Shown: positions 1 through 7,594, counted from the first letter of the stretch. The stretch is DNA of 35,619 nucleotides from Streptomyces longispororuber (GCF_014656095.1 NZ_BNBT01000089.1:1-35619); one strand, 5' to 3'. The notes: a model not told the origin generated them from the sequence alone. Made by a program: numbers and translations.

Positions 1-34
1 GACGGGAACTCGCAGGCAGAAGCGGGATGGCCGA

Positions 35-943
35 GTGAGCGGGCATGCGCTTGATCGCAGGGAACGTGCTGGTCAAGGGCGTGAAAGCAGACGAGGCGTA
101 CTGTACGACCCGGCCGAGATGCTGGACACCGCCTGCCCCGTGCCGGGCGAGGAGACGGACGTCTTCGCCGGGGCCTGCCGCGAGGCGGGGGTCTGGGGGG
201 TCTTCTCGCTGACCGGTGAGCGGCACGAGGACCACCCGCACAAGCCGCCCTACAACACCCTCGTGCTCATCGACGACCAGGGCCGGATCGCGCAGAAGTA
301 CCGGAAGATCTTCCCGTGGTGTCCGATCGAGGGCTGGTACCCGGGGGACGCCACCCGGGTGACCGAGGGCCCCAAGGGCCTGCGGATCTCCCTGATCGTC
401 TGCGACGACGGCAACTACCCCGAGATCTGGCGCGACTGCGCGATGAAGGGCGCCGAGCTGATCGTGCGCTGCCAGGGCTACATGTACCCGGCCAAGGAGC
501 AGCAGATCCTCATGGCCAAGGCGATGGCCTGGGCGAACAACTGCTATGTGGCCGTCGCCAACGCCACGGGGTTCGACGGCGTCTACTCCTTCTTCGGGCA
601 CTCCGCCCTCATCGGCTTCGACGGGCGGACGCTGGGCGAGACCGGTGAGGAGGAGTACGGCGTGCAGTACGCGCAGCTCTCGGTGTCCGCCATCCGTGAC
701 GCGCGCGCCCACGACCAGTCGCAGAACCACCTGTTCAAGCTGATGCACCGCGGCTACGCGGGCGTGCACGCCGCGGGCGAGGGCGAACGGGGCGTGGCGG
801 AGTGCCCGTTCGACTTCTACCGGCTCTGGGTCACCGACCCCGCCAAGGCCGCGGAGCAGGCCGAGGCGATCACCCGCGACACGATCGGCGTCGCCGACTG
901 CCCCGTGGGCTCGCTGCCCGTACGGCCGCCGGAACAGGGGTGA
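35..943 (+). CDS. amiE: Aliphatic amidase (AmiE type), N-terminus missing
   Basis: From about residue 21 on (nt 95 onward) the protein matches the nitrilase-superfamily aliphatic amidase AmiE, which hydrolyses short aliphatic amides to carboxylate and ammonia. Visible landmarks are YDPAEM, GEETDVF, VWGVFSLTGERHE, the catalytic Lys in KYRKIFPWCP (K91, equal to K134 of Pseudomonas AmiE) and the catalytic Cys in LIVCDDGNYPEIWR (C123, equal to C166). The C-terminal part is complete. The roughly 60 residues that should precede YDPAEM, with the third catalytic residue Glu59 in an FPEYS-type motif, are absent: the 20 codons before it are Arg-rich and unrelated. The frame is open to the left edge of the window, so GTG35 is only a nominal start. 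As it stands the product should be inactive. It is either a 5'-disrupted pseudogene or an artefact of the sequence edge. Family identity is secure; functionality is not. Confidence 0.8.
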   Translation: MSGHALDRRERAGQGRESRRGVLYDPAEMLDTACPVPGEETDVFAGACREAGVWGVFSLTGERHEDHPHKPPYNTLVLIDDQGRIAQKYRKIFPWCPIEGWYPGDATRVTEGPKGLRISLIVCDDGNYPEIWRDCAMKGAELIVRCQGYMYPAKEQQILMAKAMAWANNCYVAVANATGFDGVYSFFGHSALIGFDGRTLGETGEEEYGVQYAQLSVSAIRDARAHDQSQNHLFKLMHRGYAGVHAAGEGERGVAECPFDFYRLWVTDPAKAAEQAEAITRDTIGVADCPVGSLPVRPPEQG

Positions 944-1104
944 GGGGTCGGCCCTGCGCCACTCCCGGCATCGGGTGGCGAGCCGGCGCCCGACGGGTAC
1001 GCGGTGGGCGTCCCGGTGCGTGGCGCGCGAGGCGTCGCGCACCACGCCGCGGCACCCCCGGGTCTCCCCGGCGGCCGGCACCCGCGCGGCCGGGCGCGGG
1101 GCGT

Positions 1105-1605
1105 TCAGCCCGCCGCGCGCGTGACCAGCTCGGTGATCCGCTCCTCCACGGCCGCGGTCAGCTCGGTGAGGGCGAAGGCGGTCGGCCACATGGCGCCGTC
1201 GTCGAGGTGCGCGGCGTCGTTGAAGCCGAGCGTGGCGTAGCGCGCCTTGAACTTCCCCGCGCTCTGGAAGAAGCAGACGACCTTGCCGTCCCTGGCGTAC
1301 GCGGGCATCCCGTACCAGGTCTTGGGCGTGAGCTCCGGGGCCGCGGCCCTGACGAGCGCGTGCACCCGCTCGGCCAGGACGCGGTCCGGCTCCGCCATCT
1401 CGGCGACCTTCGCGAGCAGTTCGGCCTCGCCGTCCGCCTTGCCGCCGCGCGCGCCCCGGCGCGCCGCCTTCACCTCCTTGGCGCGCTCCTTCATCGCGGC
1501 GCGCTCCTCGGCGGTGAACCCCTCGGCCGACTCGTCGTGCGCGGCGGCCCCGGCGGAGGCGGTGTTCGTGGAGGCGGTCTTCGTGGAGGCGGTCTTCGTG
1601 GCCAT
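1105..1605 (-). CDS. DUF1801 / YdhG-like protein
   Basis: The 166-aa protein has a variable Thr/Ala/Lys-rich head (TKTASTKTASTNTAS, encoded by short direct repeats at 1557-1603), then a charged helix (about 35-60) and a C-terminal alpha/beta domain. That domain carries the motif TPKTWYGMPAYARDGKVVCFFQ and then KFKARYATLGFND, typical of the DUF1801/YdhG fold, which includes Bacillus iron-chaperone-like proteins. I chose ATG at 1605 because GGAAGGGAAG lies just upstream; the frame also opens 24 codons earlier, without a ribosome site. It is transcribed alone, downstream of and in the same direction as the thioesterase gene. The Cys in VVCFF is the only obvious reactive residue. A role in iron handling is family-level inference only. 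Confidence 0.7.
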   Translation of the reverse strand: MATKTASTKTASTNTASAGAAAHDESAEGFTAEERAAMKERAKEVKAARRGARGGKADGEAELLAKVAEMAEPDRVLAERVHALVRAAAPELTPKTWYGMPAYARDGKVVCFFQSAGKFKARYATLGFNDAAHLDDGAMWPTAFALTELTAAVEERITELVTRAAG

Positions 1606-1681
1606 GGCGGCTTCCCTTCCTGCGGCCCCGTGGGGCAGTGTTCCCGCGGCCCCGTGGGGCGCTGTCGTTGATCTCATGCTA

Positions 1682-1706
1682 GGAAGCCGGCCCGTGCGCG
1701 GGCTTC
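1682..1706 (-). terminator. Possible terminator after thioesterase gene
   Basis: GCCCG pairs with CGGGC around a TGCG loop, and GAAG/CTTC extends the stem past a small bulge. It lies about 40 nt beyond the stop codon of the leftward thioesterase gene. There is no U-tract, which is usual in this kind of genome. Confidence 0.35.
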
Positions 1707-1743
1707 TCCGATCCTGATCGCTTCGACAGCCGAGCGCCGGGTG

Positions 1744-2541
1744 TCACGAGGCCGTGAGCACGGCCGCGATGTCGCCGAGGAGCCGGGCGGGGTCGTCGTA
1801 GAGGTAGAAGTGGGCGCCCGGGTAGAGGGTCACGCGGACGCCGGAGGTGGCGTAGGGCTGCCACTGCCGGAGCTCGCCGGGGGACACCACGGGGTCCTCG
1901 CTGCCGCCGAAGGTGTGTAAGGGGCAGTCGAGCGGCGCCGGTTCGGCGCGGCGGTGGCGCGTGCCCAGGGTGAGGTCGGCGCGTACGGCGGCGAGGACGG
2001 AGCGCACGTACCCGGTGTGGCGCAGCAGGTTCTCCGGCATGCCGCCGGTGGCGCGCAGCCACCGGAGGAGGCCCGCGTCGTCCCGCTCCTGCACGGGTTC
2101 GGCCGTCGGCGGCAGGTGCGGCGGGCGCGCCCCGGAGACCAGCACGGCGCGGGGCGGCGCGATGCCGTGCCGCTGTGCCGCGAGGGCGAGTTCGTACGCG
2201 AGGAGGCCGCCGAAGCTGTGGCCGAAGAGCGCGTACGGCCGTGTGAACTCCGTGGCGAGGGCGTCCACCAGCGTGGCCACGAGGGTGTCGAGGTCGGTGG
2301 GGAGCGGCTCGGCGCCGCGGGTGCCGCGGCCCGGCAGTTCCACCGGCGCCAGCTCCAGGCCGTCGGGCAGGTGCGGGCGCCACACCGAGAAGGCACCGGC
2401 CGCGCCGCCCGCCTGCGGGAAGCACAGCAGCCGCACCCGCGGCTCCCCCGCGGCGAGGCGGCCGGTGACCCAACGGCGGGCACCGGGTGACGCGCCGGAG
2501 GGACGGGGCCCTTGCGGGTGCGCGCTTCCGGGTGCGCTCAT
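1744..2541 (-). CDS. Type II thioesterase (alpha/beta hydrolase)
   Basis: A 265-aa alpha/beta hydrolase of the type II (external) thioesterase family, which removes aberrant acyl groups from carrier domains of polyketide or nonribosomal peptide synthases. Landmarks are LLCFPQAGG (about 38-45, oxyanion side), the nucleophile motif GHSFGG with S109, the acid D216 in GGSEDPVV and H244 in PGAHFYLY; PGRGTR is also typical. Start ATG2541; the first 25 residues are Gly/Pro/Ser-rich and nonconserved, so a later start is possible. No synthase, carrier protein or other biosynthetic gene is visible nearby, so it is an orphan here and may serve a cluster elsewhere. A MerR gene diverges 251 bp away and could control it. 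Confidence 0.85.
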   Translation of the reverse strand: MSAPGSAHPQGPRPSGASPGARRWVTGRLAAGEPRVRLLCFPQAGGAAGAFSVWRPHLPDGLELAPVELPGRGTRGAEPLPTDLDTLVATLVDALATEFTRPYALFGHSFGGLLAYELALAAQRHGIAPPRAVLVSGARPPHLPPTAEPVQERDDAGLLRWLRATGGMPENLLRHTGYVRSVLAAVRADLTLGTRHRRAEPAPLDCPLHTFGGSEDPVVSPGELRQWQPYATSGVRVTLYPGAHFYLYDDPARLLGDIAAVLTAS

Positions 2542-2667
2542 GACGTGCTGCTCACCGCCTCCGTACGGACCGGTTCACGACCTCGACAGCATCGCGGGAC
2601 GGCGGCACCCGCGCCAGCGGTGCGCGTGAACACGCCTCCGCCCGACGCTCCCCCGCACGCCACCGCT

Positions 2668-2681
2668 ACAGTGGAAACTGT
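2668..2681. promoter_or_regulatory. Palindrome between thioesterase and merR genes
   Basis: ACAGT-GGAA-ACTGT is a perfect 5-bp-arm inverted repeat in the divergent intergenic region, 112 bp before the MerR start. MerR-family operators are dyads placed between -35 and -10 elements, so this is the best candidate operator visible here. No binding evidence. Confidence 0.35.
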
Positions 2682-2792
2682 CATGGATGTCAGGTTCGGG
2701 TCCATGGGCCCGGGCCGTGCGCGGCGGCACGGACGCGGACCTGTGCCCAGGCGCCCGCGGCCCGGCTCCGCGGCCGGCGTACGAGGTGGACG

Positions 2793-3197
2793 ATGCGGAT
2801 CGGTGAACTGGCCCGGCGCACCGGAGTGAGCGAACGCTCCCTGCGCTACTACGAGAAGCAGGGGCTCCTGGCGGCCGAGCGCACCCCCGGCGGACACCGG
2901 GAGTACGCCGACAGCGCGGTCGACCGGGTCATCCGCATCCAGGAGCTGTACGCCGCGGGCCTGTGCAGCGCGAAGATCGTGCAGTTGCTGCCGTGCATCC
3001 GGGACACCGACGGCGGACCGGCCGCGACGGCGACGCCGTTCCTGGTCGACCAGCTCACCGCGGAGCGGGACCGCATCAACCGTATGATCACGGACCTGGT
3101 GCGGTCCCGCGACGTGCTGGACGAGGTGATCGACGCGGCGTCCGGTGCCACCGGCGACTGCCCCGGCCAGCGGTCGGGCGCGGACGCCGCTGCCTGA
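2793..3197 (+). CDS. MerR-family transcriptional regulator
   Basis: A 134-aa regulator with the MerR winged HTH at the very N-terminus (MRIGELARRTGVSERSLRYYEKQGLL, then the wing RTPGGHREY). A dimerisation helix follows at about 84-112 (FLVDQLTAERDRINRMITDLVRSRDVL). C58 and C68 precede the coiled coil but do not form a recognisable metal-binding set, and the tail after the helix is short. That suggests a small-effector or stress-type MerR rather than a metal sensor. GAGGTGG just upstream supports ATG2793. It is divergent from the thioesterase and convergent with prcB (22 bp between stop codons). The ligand cannot be told from sequence. Confidence 0.88.
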   Translation: MRIGELARRTGVSERSLRYYEKQGLLAAERTPGGHREYADSAVDRVIRIQELYAAGLCSAKIVQLLPCIRDTDGGPAATATPFLVDQLTAERDRINRMITDLVRSRDVLDEVIDAASGATGDCPGQRSGADAAA

Positions 3198-3219
3198 ACG
3201 GGCGCCGGGTGAGGGGTCG

Positions 3220-4065
3220 TCAGAGCAGTGCGGCGCGGGGGCCGTCCGGTGCCTCCAGGCGCCGGTCCACCACCGACCGGGCCACCTCGGCGACCTCGTC
3301 CTGGGTGAGCTGCCGGTAGCCGTCCTCGGTGACCAGGCACACGCGCGGGAACAGCTTGCGGCTGAGGTCGGGCCCGCCGGTCGCCGAGTCGTCGTCCGCG
3401 GCGTCGTACAGCGCCTGCACGGCGGCCAGGACGATCTCGGCCTCGGGCATGCCCGGGTGGTAGAGCTTCTTCAGGGAGCCGCGGGCGTAGACGGAGCCCG
3501 AGCCGGTGGCGGCGATGTCGCGCTCCTCGCTGCGGCCGCCCGTCACGTCGTACGAGAAGATCCGGCCCACGCCCTTGTCCAGGTCGTACCCGGCGAACAG
3601 CGGGACGACGGCGAGGCCCTGCATCGCCATCGGCAGGTTGCCGCGGACGAGGGTCGTCAGGCGGTTCGCCTTGCCGAGCAGGGACAGGGCGGTGCCCTCG
3701 ATCTTCTCGTGGTGCTCCAGCTCCAGTTGGAAGAGCTTGACGAGTTCGACGGCGATGCCCGCGGTGCCCGCGATGGCTATCGCGGAGTGCCCGTCGGCGG
3801 GGAAGACCTTGTCGTAGTCGCGGTGCGCGATGACGTTGCCCATCGTCACGCGGCGGTCGCCCGCCACCAGGACGCCGTCCGCGTACGTCGCGGCGACGAT
3901 GGTGGTGCCGTGCGGGGCCTCGAAGCCGTCGTGCGGGGCGGGCAGGGAGCGGTTGGCGGGCAGCAGGCCGGGCGCGTGCGCCGCCAGGAAGTCCACGAAG
4001 GACGACGTCTCGGGTGCCAAGAAGGCGGGTGGCAGACCGCCTGTGCCGTGCGGACCGGTGTTCAT
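3220..4065 (-). CDS. prcB: Proteasome beta subunit (orphan paralogue)
   Basis: A 281-aa actinobacterial 20S proteasome beta subunit. A 53-residue propeptide ends in APHG, and cleavage would expose the catalytic T54 (mature TTIVAATY). The active-site set is present: D70 (mature D17) in AGDRR and K86 (mature K33) in DYDKVFP. GIAGTAGIAVEL, LSLLGKANRL, VRGNLPMAMQGL, ATGSGSVYARGSLKKLY and DAADDDSATGGPDL match PrcB closely, so the protein should be an active peptidase. The usual neighbours (dop, pup, prcA, pafA) are absent, so this looks like an additional beta subunit apart from the main locus. It would have to assemble with PrcA from elsewhere or form a beta-only particle. GGGAGGG precedes ATG4065, and a promoter candidate lies at 4123-4151. 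It may adapt peptidase specificity under some conditions; that is inference. Confidence 0.93.
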   Translation of the reverse strand: MNTGPHGTGGLPPAFLAPETSSFVDFLAAHAPGLLPANRSLPAPHDGFEAPHGTTIVAATYADGVLVAGDRRVTMGNVIAHRDYDKVFPADGHSAIAIAGTAGIAVELVKLFQLELEHHEKIEGTALSLLGKANRLTTLVRGNLPMAMQGLAVVPLFAGYDLDKGVGRIFSYDVTGGRSEERDIAATGSGSVYARGSLKKLYHPGMPEAEIVLAAVQALYDAADDDSATGGPDLSRKLFPRVCLVTEDGYRQLTQDEVAEVARSVVDRRLEAPDGPRAALL

Positions 4066-4122
4066 GCGCGTCCCTCCCGTGCCTGCCGACGGACCCGTGC
4101 CCGCCGACGGATCTTGTGCCGC

Positions 4123-4151
4123 ACCCTACCCCGCCGCTCCAATGCGGTAAC
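4123..4151 (-). promoter_or_regulatory. Candidate promoter of prcB
   Basis: On the minus strand, GTTACC (4151-4146) is followed after 17 nt by TAGGGT (4128-4123), a housekeeping-type -35/-10 pair. The start site would lie about 50 nt upstream of the prcB ATG. Confidence 0.4.
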
Positions 4152-4294
4152 CCCGTCGGGGAGTTGTGCTGCCGGAAGCCCGCCGGGCCTCGGTGCCCGG
4201 CGGAACACGTGCCCCGTACAACCCTGCGCCCCCGTGCGCGGTCGAACAGGGCGCCGGCCGGGGAGCGGGCCCCTGACCGGGCCGCCCGCGCACC

Positions 4295-4348
4295 GCCCGG
4301 ACCGCCCGCACCGCTTGGACCGCCGGGACCGCCGGGACCGCCGGGACC
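4295..4348. repeat. 9-bp tandem repeat, six copies
   Basis: Three exact copies of GCCGGGACC (4322-4348) are preceded by three degenerate copies (GCCCGGACC, GCCCGCACC, GCTTGGACC) in perfect 9-bp register. The array lies in the leader region of the FG-GAP gene. No function is evident. Confidence 0.7.
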
Positions 4349-4399
4349 GCTCGCGGCAGCCCGACTGCTTCCTCTCCGCCCTCTCCACAGGAGCCTTCC

Positions 4400-5920
4400 T
4401 TGCGCATGAACCGTCCGGCCGCGCTCACCGCGGCCTCCTTCCTGCTGCTGACCGGCGCGGGCGTCGCCGCCGCGCCCGCCGCGTTCGCGGGCACGCCGGG
4501 AAGCACCCACGCCAACGACCGCAACAGCGACTTCAACGGCGACGGCCACGAGGACCTGCTGGTCGGCGCGCCCGGCGCGACCGTCGGCGGCCACCGGGGG
4601 GCCGGGCTCGTCACCGTCCAGTACGGCTCGCGCGGCGGCGTCGGCACCACGGACGTGGCGCGCCTCAGCGAGGCCACCACCGGCGGCGACGGCGTCCCCG
4701 AGCCGGGCGACGGCTTCGGCACCACCGTCACCAGCGGCGACCTGAACTCCGACGGCTACGACGACGCCGTGGTCGCGGCGCCCGGCGAGGACGTCGACGG
4801 TGTGCGGGACGCCGGCCGCCTGACCATCTTCTGGGGCACCGAGCAGGGCCTGAGGCCCGGGCTCAGTGACGTCATCGAGGCCGAGGAGCCGCGCGCGGGC
4901 GAGCGGTTCGGCACCGCCCTGGCCGCCGCGCGGTTCAGCGGCGCGACCGAGGGCGACGTGCTCGCCGTGACCGACCGCGACGAGCTGGACACCTACACCT
5001 ACGGCGACGAGCCGCACATCCCCGGCAACGGTGCCGCACCGTTCCACCGCCGCTCCTCCCGGCGCCTGACCGCGCCCGCCCCCGCGCCGACGGCGTCCCG
5101 CCCCGACGGGCGCGCCGCGGCGCGCACCGTCCTGCCGCGGACGCTCACCACCGGCGACTACGACGACAACGGCTTCGCCGACCTCGTCGTGTCCGGCGTG
5201 ACCACGGGCGCCGAGCCCGGGCACGGCTGGTCCACGTACTACTCCGGGCACGCCGGGGGCCTCACCGAGGAGCGCACCCTGCGTGGCGGCCCCGTCGCCG
5301 CCACGGGTGACATCGACGGCGACGGCTTCGACGACCTGGTGACCGGTGAGCCCACCTCCCCCGACGACGGCGGCGAGACGCTGACCGGCGGCCTGGTCGG
5401 CGTCCGCTACGGCAGCGCCGACGGCCCGGCCGCGGACGTGCAGTGGTGGACCCAGGGCTCGGCGGGTGTGCCCGGCGTGGTGGAGAAGGGCGACGGCTGG
5501 GGTGCCGACCTCTCCGTGGACGACACGGACCGCGACGGCTACGCGGACGTCGCGGTCGGCGCGCCCGGCGAGGACGTCGGCCCCGTCGCGGACGCGGGCG
5601 CGGTGTGGCTGCTGCGCGGCGGCGCCCACGGCCTGACCGCGAAGGGCGCGGCCTCCTGGACGCAGAACACCGAGGGCGTCCCCGGGGCCGCCGAGAAGGG
5701 CGACAAGTGGGGCGCCCAGGTGCGGCTCGCGGACCCGAACCGCGACCGCCGCTTCGACCTGCTCGCGGCGGCTCCGGGCGAGAACACCGGGGACGGCGTG
5801 GTGTGGTTCCTGCCGTCCAAGGCGAGCGGCGTCACCGCCGCCGGGTCCTGGTCGTACGGCGCGAAGTCGCTGGGAGTGCCGGTGGACGGGGCCGCGTTCG
5901 GCACGGCGGTGGACGAGTAG
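4400..5920 (+). CDS. Secreted FG-GAP (integrin alpha-like) repeat protein
   Basis: A 506-aa exported protein with a Sec signal peptide (positively charged start, hydrophobic core, AFA cleavage near residue 30). The rest is FG-GAP repeats with calcium-binding-type loops DxNxDGxxD followed by DLLVGAPG-like strands, at about residues 44, 114, 253, 304, 375 and 445. This pattern predicts an integrin-alpha-type beta-propeller. AGGAG at 4389-4393 is spaced ideally for TTG4400 (6 nt) and poorly for the ATG two codons later, so I take TTG. No enzymatic domain or LPXTG anchor is visible, so it is probably a free extracellular protein for adhesion or ligand binding. The last loop (DPNRDRRFD) is degenerate. 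It stands alone; the array at 4295-4348 is in its 5' region. Confidence 0.85.
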   Translation: MRMNRPAALTAASFLLLTGAGVAAAPAAFAGTPGSTHANDRNSDFNGDGHEDLLVGAPGATVGGHRGAGLVTVQYGSRGGVGTTDVARLSEATTGGDGVPEPGDGFGTTVTSGDLNSDGYDDAVVAAPGEDVDGVRDAGRLTIFWGTEQGLRPGLSDVIEAEEPRAGERFGTALAAARFSGATEGDVLAVTDRDELDTYTYGDEPHIPGNGAAPFHRRSSRRLTAPAPAPTASRPDGRAAARTVLPRTLTTGDYDDNGFADLVVSGVTTGAEPGHGWSTYYSGHAGGLTEERTLRGGPVAATGDIDGDGFDDLVTGEPTSPDDGGETLTGGLVGVRYGSADGPAADVQWWTQGSAGVPGVVEKGDGWGADLSVDDTDRDGYADVAVGAPGEDVGPVADAGAVWLLRGGAHGLTAKGAASWTQNTEGVPGAAEKGDKWGAQVRLADPNRDRRFDLLAAAPGENTGDGVVWFLPSKASGVTAAGSWSYGAKSLGVPVDGAAFGTAVDE

Positions 5921-6002
5921 CAGGGCGGTGCACGGGGTGAGGACGCGGTAGCGCGGCGGCGTACGTGGAGCACTGCGGTCTACGGAGAGCACGCCGGTCG
6001 TC

Positions 6003-6117
6003 GTGGAGCGTGGCGGGCGCGACGGGAGCGCGGCGGGCGACGTGGAGTGCGGCGGGTCGCGAGGAGCGCGGCAGGCGACGTGGAGTGCGGTGGGTCGCGA
6101 GGAGCGCGGCGGGTCAC
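6003..6117. repeat. About 19-bp tandem repeat, six units
   Basis: Units of the type GTGGAGTGCGGCGGGTCGC alternate with GAGGAGCGCGGCAGGCGAC. The last four (6042-6117) are exactly 19 bp each; the first two are 21 and 18 bp. Alternating units give an almost perfect 38-bp higher-order repeat (6036-6073 against 6074-6111, with a C/T difference near the centre). This fills most of the 349-bp gap between the FG-GAP gene and the AIM24 gene, in which I see no credible gene. Confidence 0.8.
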
Positions 6118-6234
6118 GAGGGAGGACAGCGGCCCGCCGCGCGGCCGACCGAAGTCTCGCCCCCGTGGAACCAAGGTCGCGTGCCTGCGGGCCGCCGCGC
6201 GACCTCGGTCGCGCGGCCATGGCCCCGGGACTGT

Positions 6235-6270
6235 TTGGCGAAATACCCCCATCCAGGCAAGATGCCCGCA
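6235..6270 (+). promoter_or_regulatory. Promoter for a leaderless AIM24 transcript
   Basis: TTGGCG (6235-6240) is followed after exactly 17 nt by CAAGAT (6258-6263). The expected start of transcription, 7 nt later, is the A of ATG6270. There is little ribosome-site sequence before this ATG, so the transcript is probably leaderless. Confidence 0.5.
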
Positions 6271-6947
6271 TGAAGAGCGAGCTTTTCTCCGAGCGCCACC
6301 TGGCGCAGCCGGCCACCGCCGCCGGCATGACCGAGCAGAACTCCAAGTCCCTGAAGTACACGGTGGACGGCGAGATGCTGGCCCGGCAGGGCGCGATGAT
6401 CGCCTACCGCGGCAACCTCCAGTTCGAGCGCAAGAGCCAGGGCGTGGGCGGCATGCTCAAGCGCGCGGTCACCGGCGAGGGGCTGCCGCTGATGACGGTG
6501 CGCGGCCAGGGCGAGGCGTGGTTCGCGCACGAGGCGCAGAGCTGCTTCATCGTCGACCTGGAGCCGGGGGACGCCCTCACCATCAACGGCCGCAACGTCC
6601 TGTGCTTCGACGCGAGCCTGTCGTACGAGATCAAGACCGTGAAGGGCTCGGGCATCTCCGGCGGCGGCCTGTTCAACTCGGTGTTCACCGGCCACGGCAG
6701 GCTGGGGCTCATGTGCGAGGGCGAGCCGCTGGTGATCCCGGTGTCGCCGAAGGCACCGGTGTACGTGGACACCGACGCGGTGGTCGGCTGGACCGCCAAC
6801 CTGGAGACGTCGCTGCACCGTTCGCAGTCCATCGGCTCGATGCTGCGCGGCGGCTCCGGCGAGGCCGTGCAACTGCTCCTCCAGGGCGAGGGCTTCGTCA
6901 TCGTGCGGCCGAGCGAGGCCGCGCCGGCGAAGCCGCAGCAGCACTGA
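6270..6947 (+). CDS. AIM24 family protein
   Basis: A 225-aa protein of the AIM24/DUF124 family (TIGR00266-like), a beta-rich fold widespread in bacteria and related to yeast mitochondrial Aim24; its biochemical role is not established. Characteristic stretches are LKYTVDGEMLARQGAMIAYRGNLQF, GEGLPLMTVRGQGEAWFA, LEPGDALTINGRNVLCFD, GSGISGGGLFNSVFTGHGRLGLMCEG and VYVDTDAVVGWTANLETSL. No signal peptide or membrane segment is seen, so it is likely cytoplasmic. ATG6270 was chosen because homology starts soon after and a well-spaced promoter ends exactly there. The frame extends upstream through the 19-bp repeats but that part looks noncoding. A NUDIX gene starts 2 nt after its stop, so the two are probably one operon. 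Confidence 0.88.
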   Translation: MKSELFSERHLAQPATAAGMTEQNSKSLKYTVDGEMLARQGAMIAYRGNLQFERKSQGVGGMLKRAVTGEGLPLMTVRGQGEAWFAHEAQSCFIVDLEPGDALTINGRNVLCFDASLSYEIKTVKGSGISGGGLFNSVFTGHGRLGLMCEGEPLVIPVSPKAPVYVDTDAVVGWTANLETSLHRSQSIGSMLRGGSGEAVQLLLQGEGFVIVRPSEAAPAKPQQH

Positions 6948-6949
6948 GC

Positions 6950-7417
6950 GTGGGCGGCCGCCGCAGCGCCGGGCTGCTGCTCTTCCGCCACGCGGGAGCG
7001 GGGCCGGAGGTGCTGATCGGGCACATGGGCGGGCCGTTCTGGGCGCGGCGCGACACCGCCGCCTGGTCGATCCCCAAGGGCGAGCACGGCGACGACGAGG
7101 AACCGCTGGCCGCGGCGGTGCGGGAGTTCGAGGAGGAGCTCGGGCTGCCCGCCCCCGAGGGGCCGTACGTTCCGCTGGGCGAGACGCGCCAGGCGGGCGG
7201 CAAGACGGTGACCGTCTGGGCCGTCGAGGCCGACCTCGACCCGGCGACCGTGGTGCCCGGGACCTTCCGGATGGAGTGGCCGCGCGGCTCGGGCCGCGTA
7301 CGCGAGTTCCCGGAGCTGGACACGGTGGCCTGGCTGCCGCCGGACCGCGCGCGCGACAAGCTCGTGGCGGGCCAGCGCGTCTTCCTGGGCCGGCTGGCGG
7401 CCCACCTCGGCACCTGA
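6950..7417 (+). CDS. NUDIX hydrolase
   Basis: A 155-aa NUDIX protein with an exact Nudix box from G44 to L66 (G, five residues, E50, seven residues, R58-E-F-E-E-E-L-G-L66). It should therefore bind Mg2+ and hydrolyse a nucleoside diphosphate linked to some moiety X. The N-terminal SAGLLLFRHAGAGPEVLIGHMGGPFWARRD and SIPKGE match the subgroup annotated as predicted NTP pyrophosphohydrolases; the exact substrate is not readable. GTG6950 lies 2 nt past the AIM24 stop codon, implying cotranscription and probably translational reinitiation, since there is no separate ribosome site. Confidence 0.88.
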   Translation: MGGRRSAGLLLFRHAGAGPEVLIGHMGGPFWARRDTAAWSIPKGEHGDDEEPLAAAVREFEEELGLPAPEGPYVPLGETRQAGGKTVTVWAVEADLDPATVVPGTFRMEWPRGSGRVREFPELDTVAWLPPDRARDKLVAGQRVFLGRLAAHLGT

Positions 7418-7453
7418 GGACCGCAACGGGGCGCTCCGCCGCGGGCCTTGGGG

Positions 7454-7594
7454 TCACTCCCCCCGTCGCACCCACGCCGGGCGGGCCGGCGGACGGCTCT
7501 CCGGGTGGACCAGCAGCCAGTCGTCCCAAGCGATCCGCCCGGCGGTCACCCGGGCGGCCCTCGAACCGTGGTCGGGTCGGCCGCCGCCCCACAC
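7454..7594 (-). other. Small open frame or gene remnant (46 codons)
   Basis: The minus-strand frame ending at 7454 encodes ITAGRIAWDDWLLVHPE-like sequence (RVTAGRIAWDDWLLVHPES) followed by a Pro/Arg-rich end. Its composition (WDDWLL, aromatic and acidic residues) looks more like real protein than the arginine-rich shadow frames around it. Possible starts are GTG7594 and GTG7549, neither with a ribosome site. It may be the last part of a decayed gene or a small protein downstream of the leftward MFS gene. I do not recognise a family. Confidence 0.22.

Noticed and set aside
2849..6361. A 1170-codon open frame on the minus strand
   Set aside because: It runs antisense or out of frame through the prcB and FG-GAP genes; composition is Arg/Gly/Pro-rich without domains. 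Long shadow frames are expected at this G+C content.
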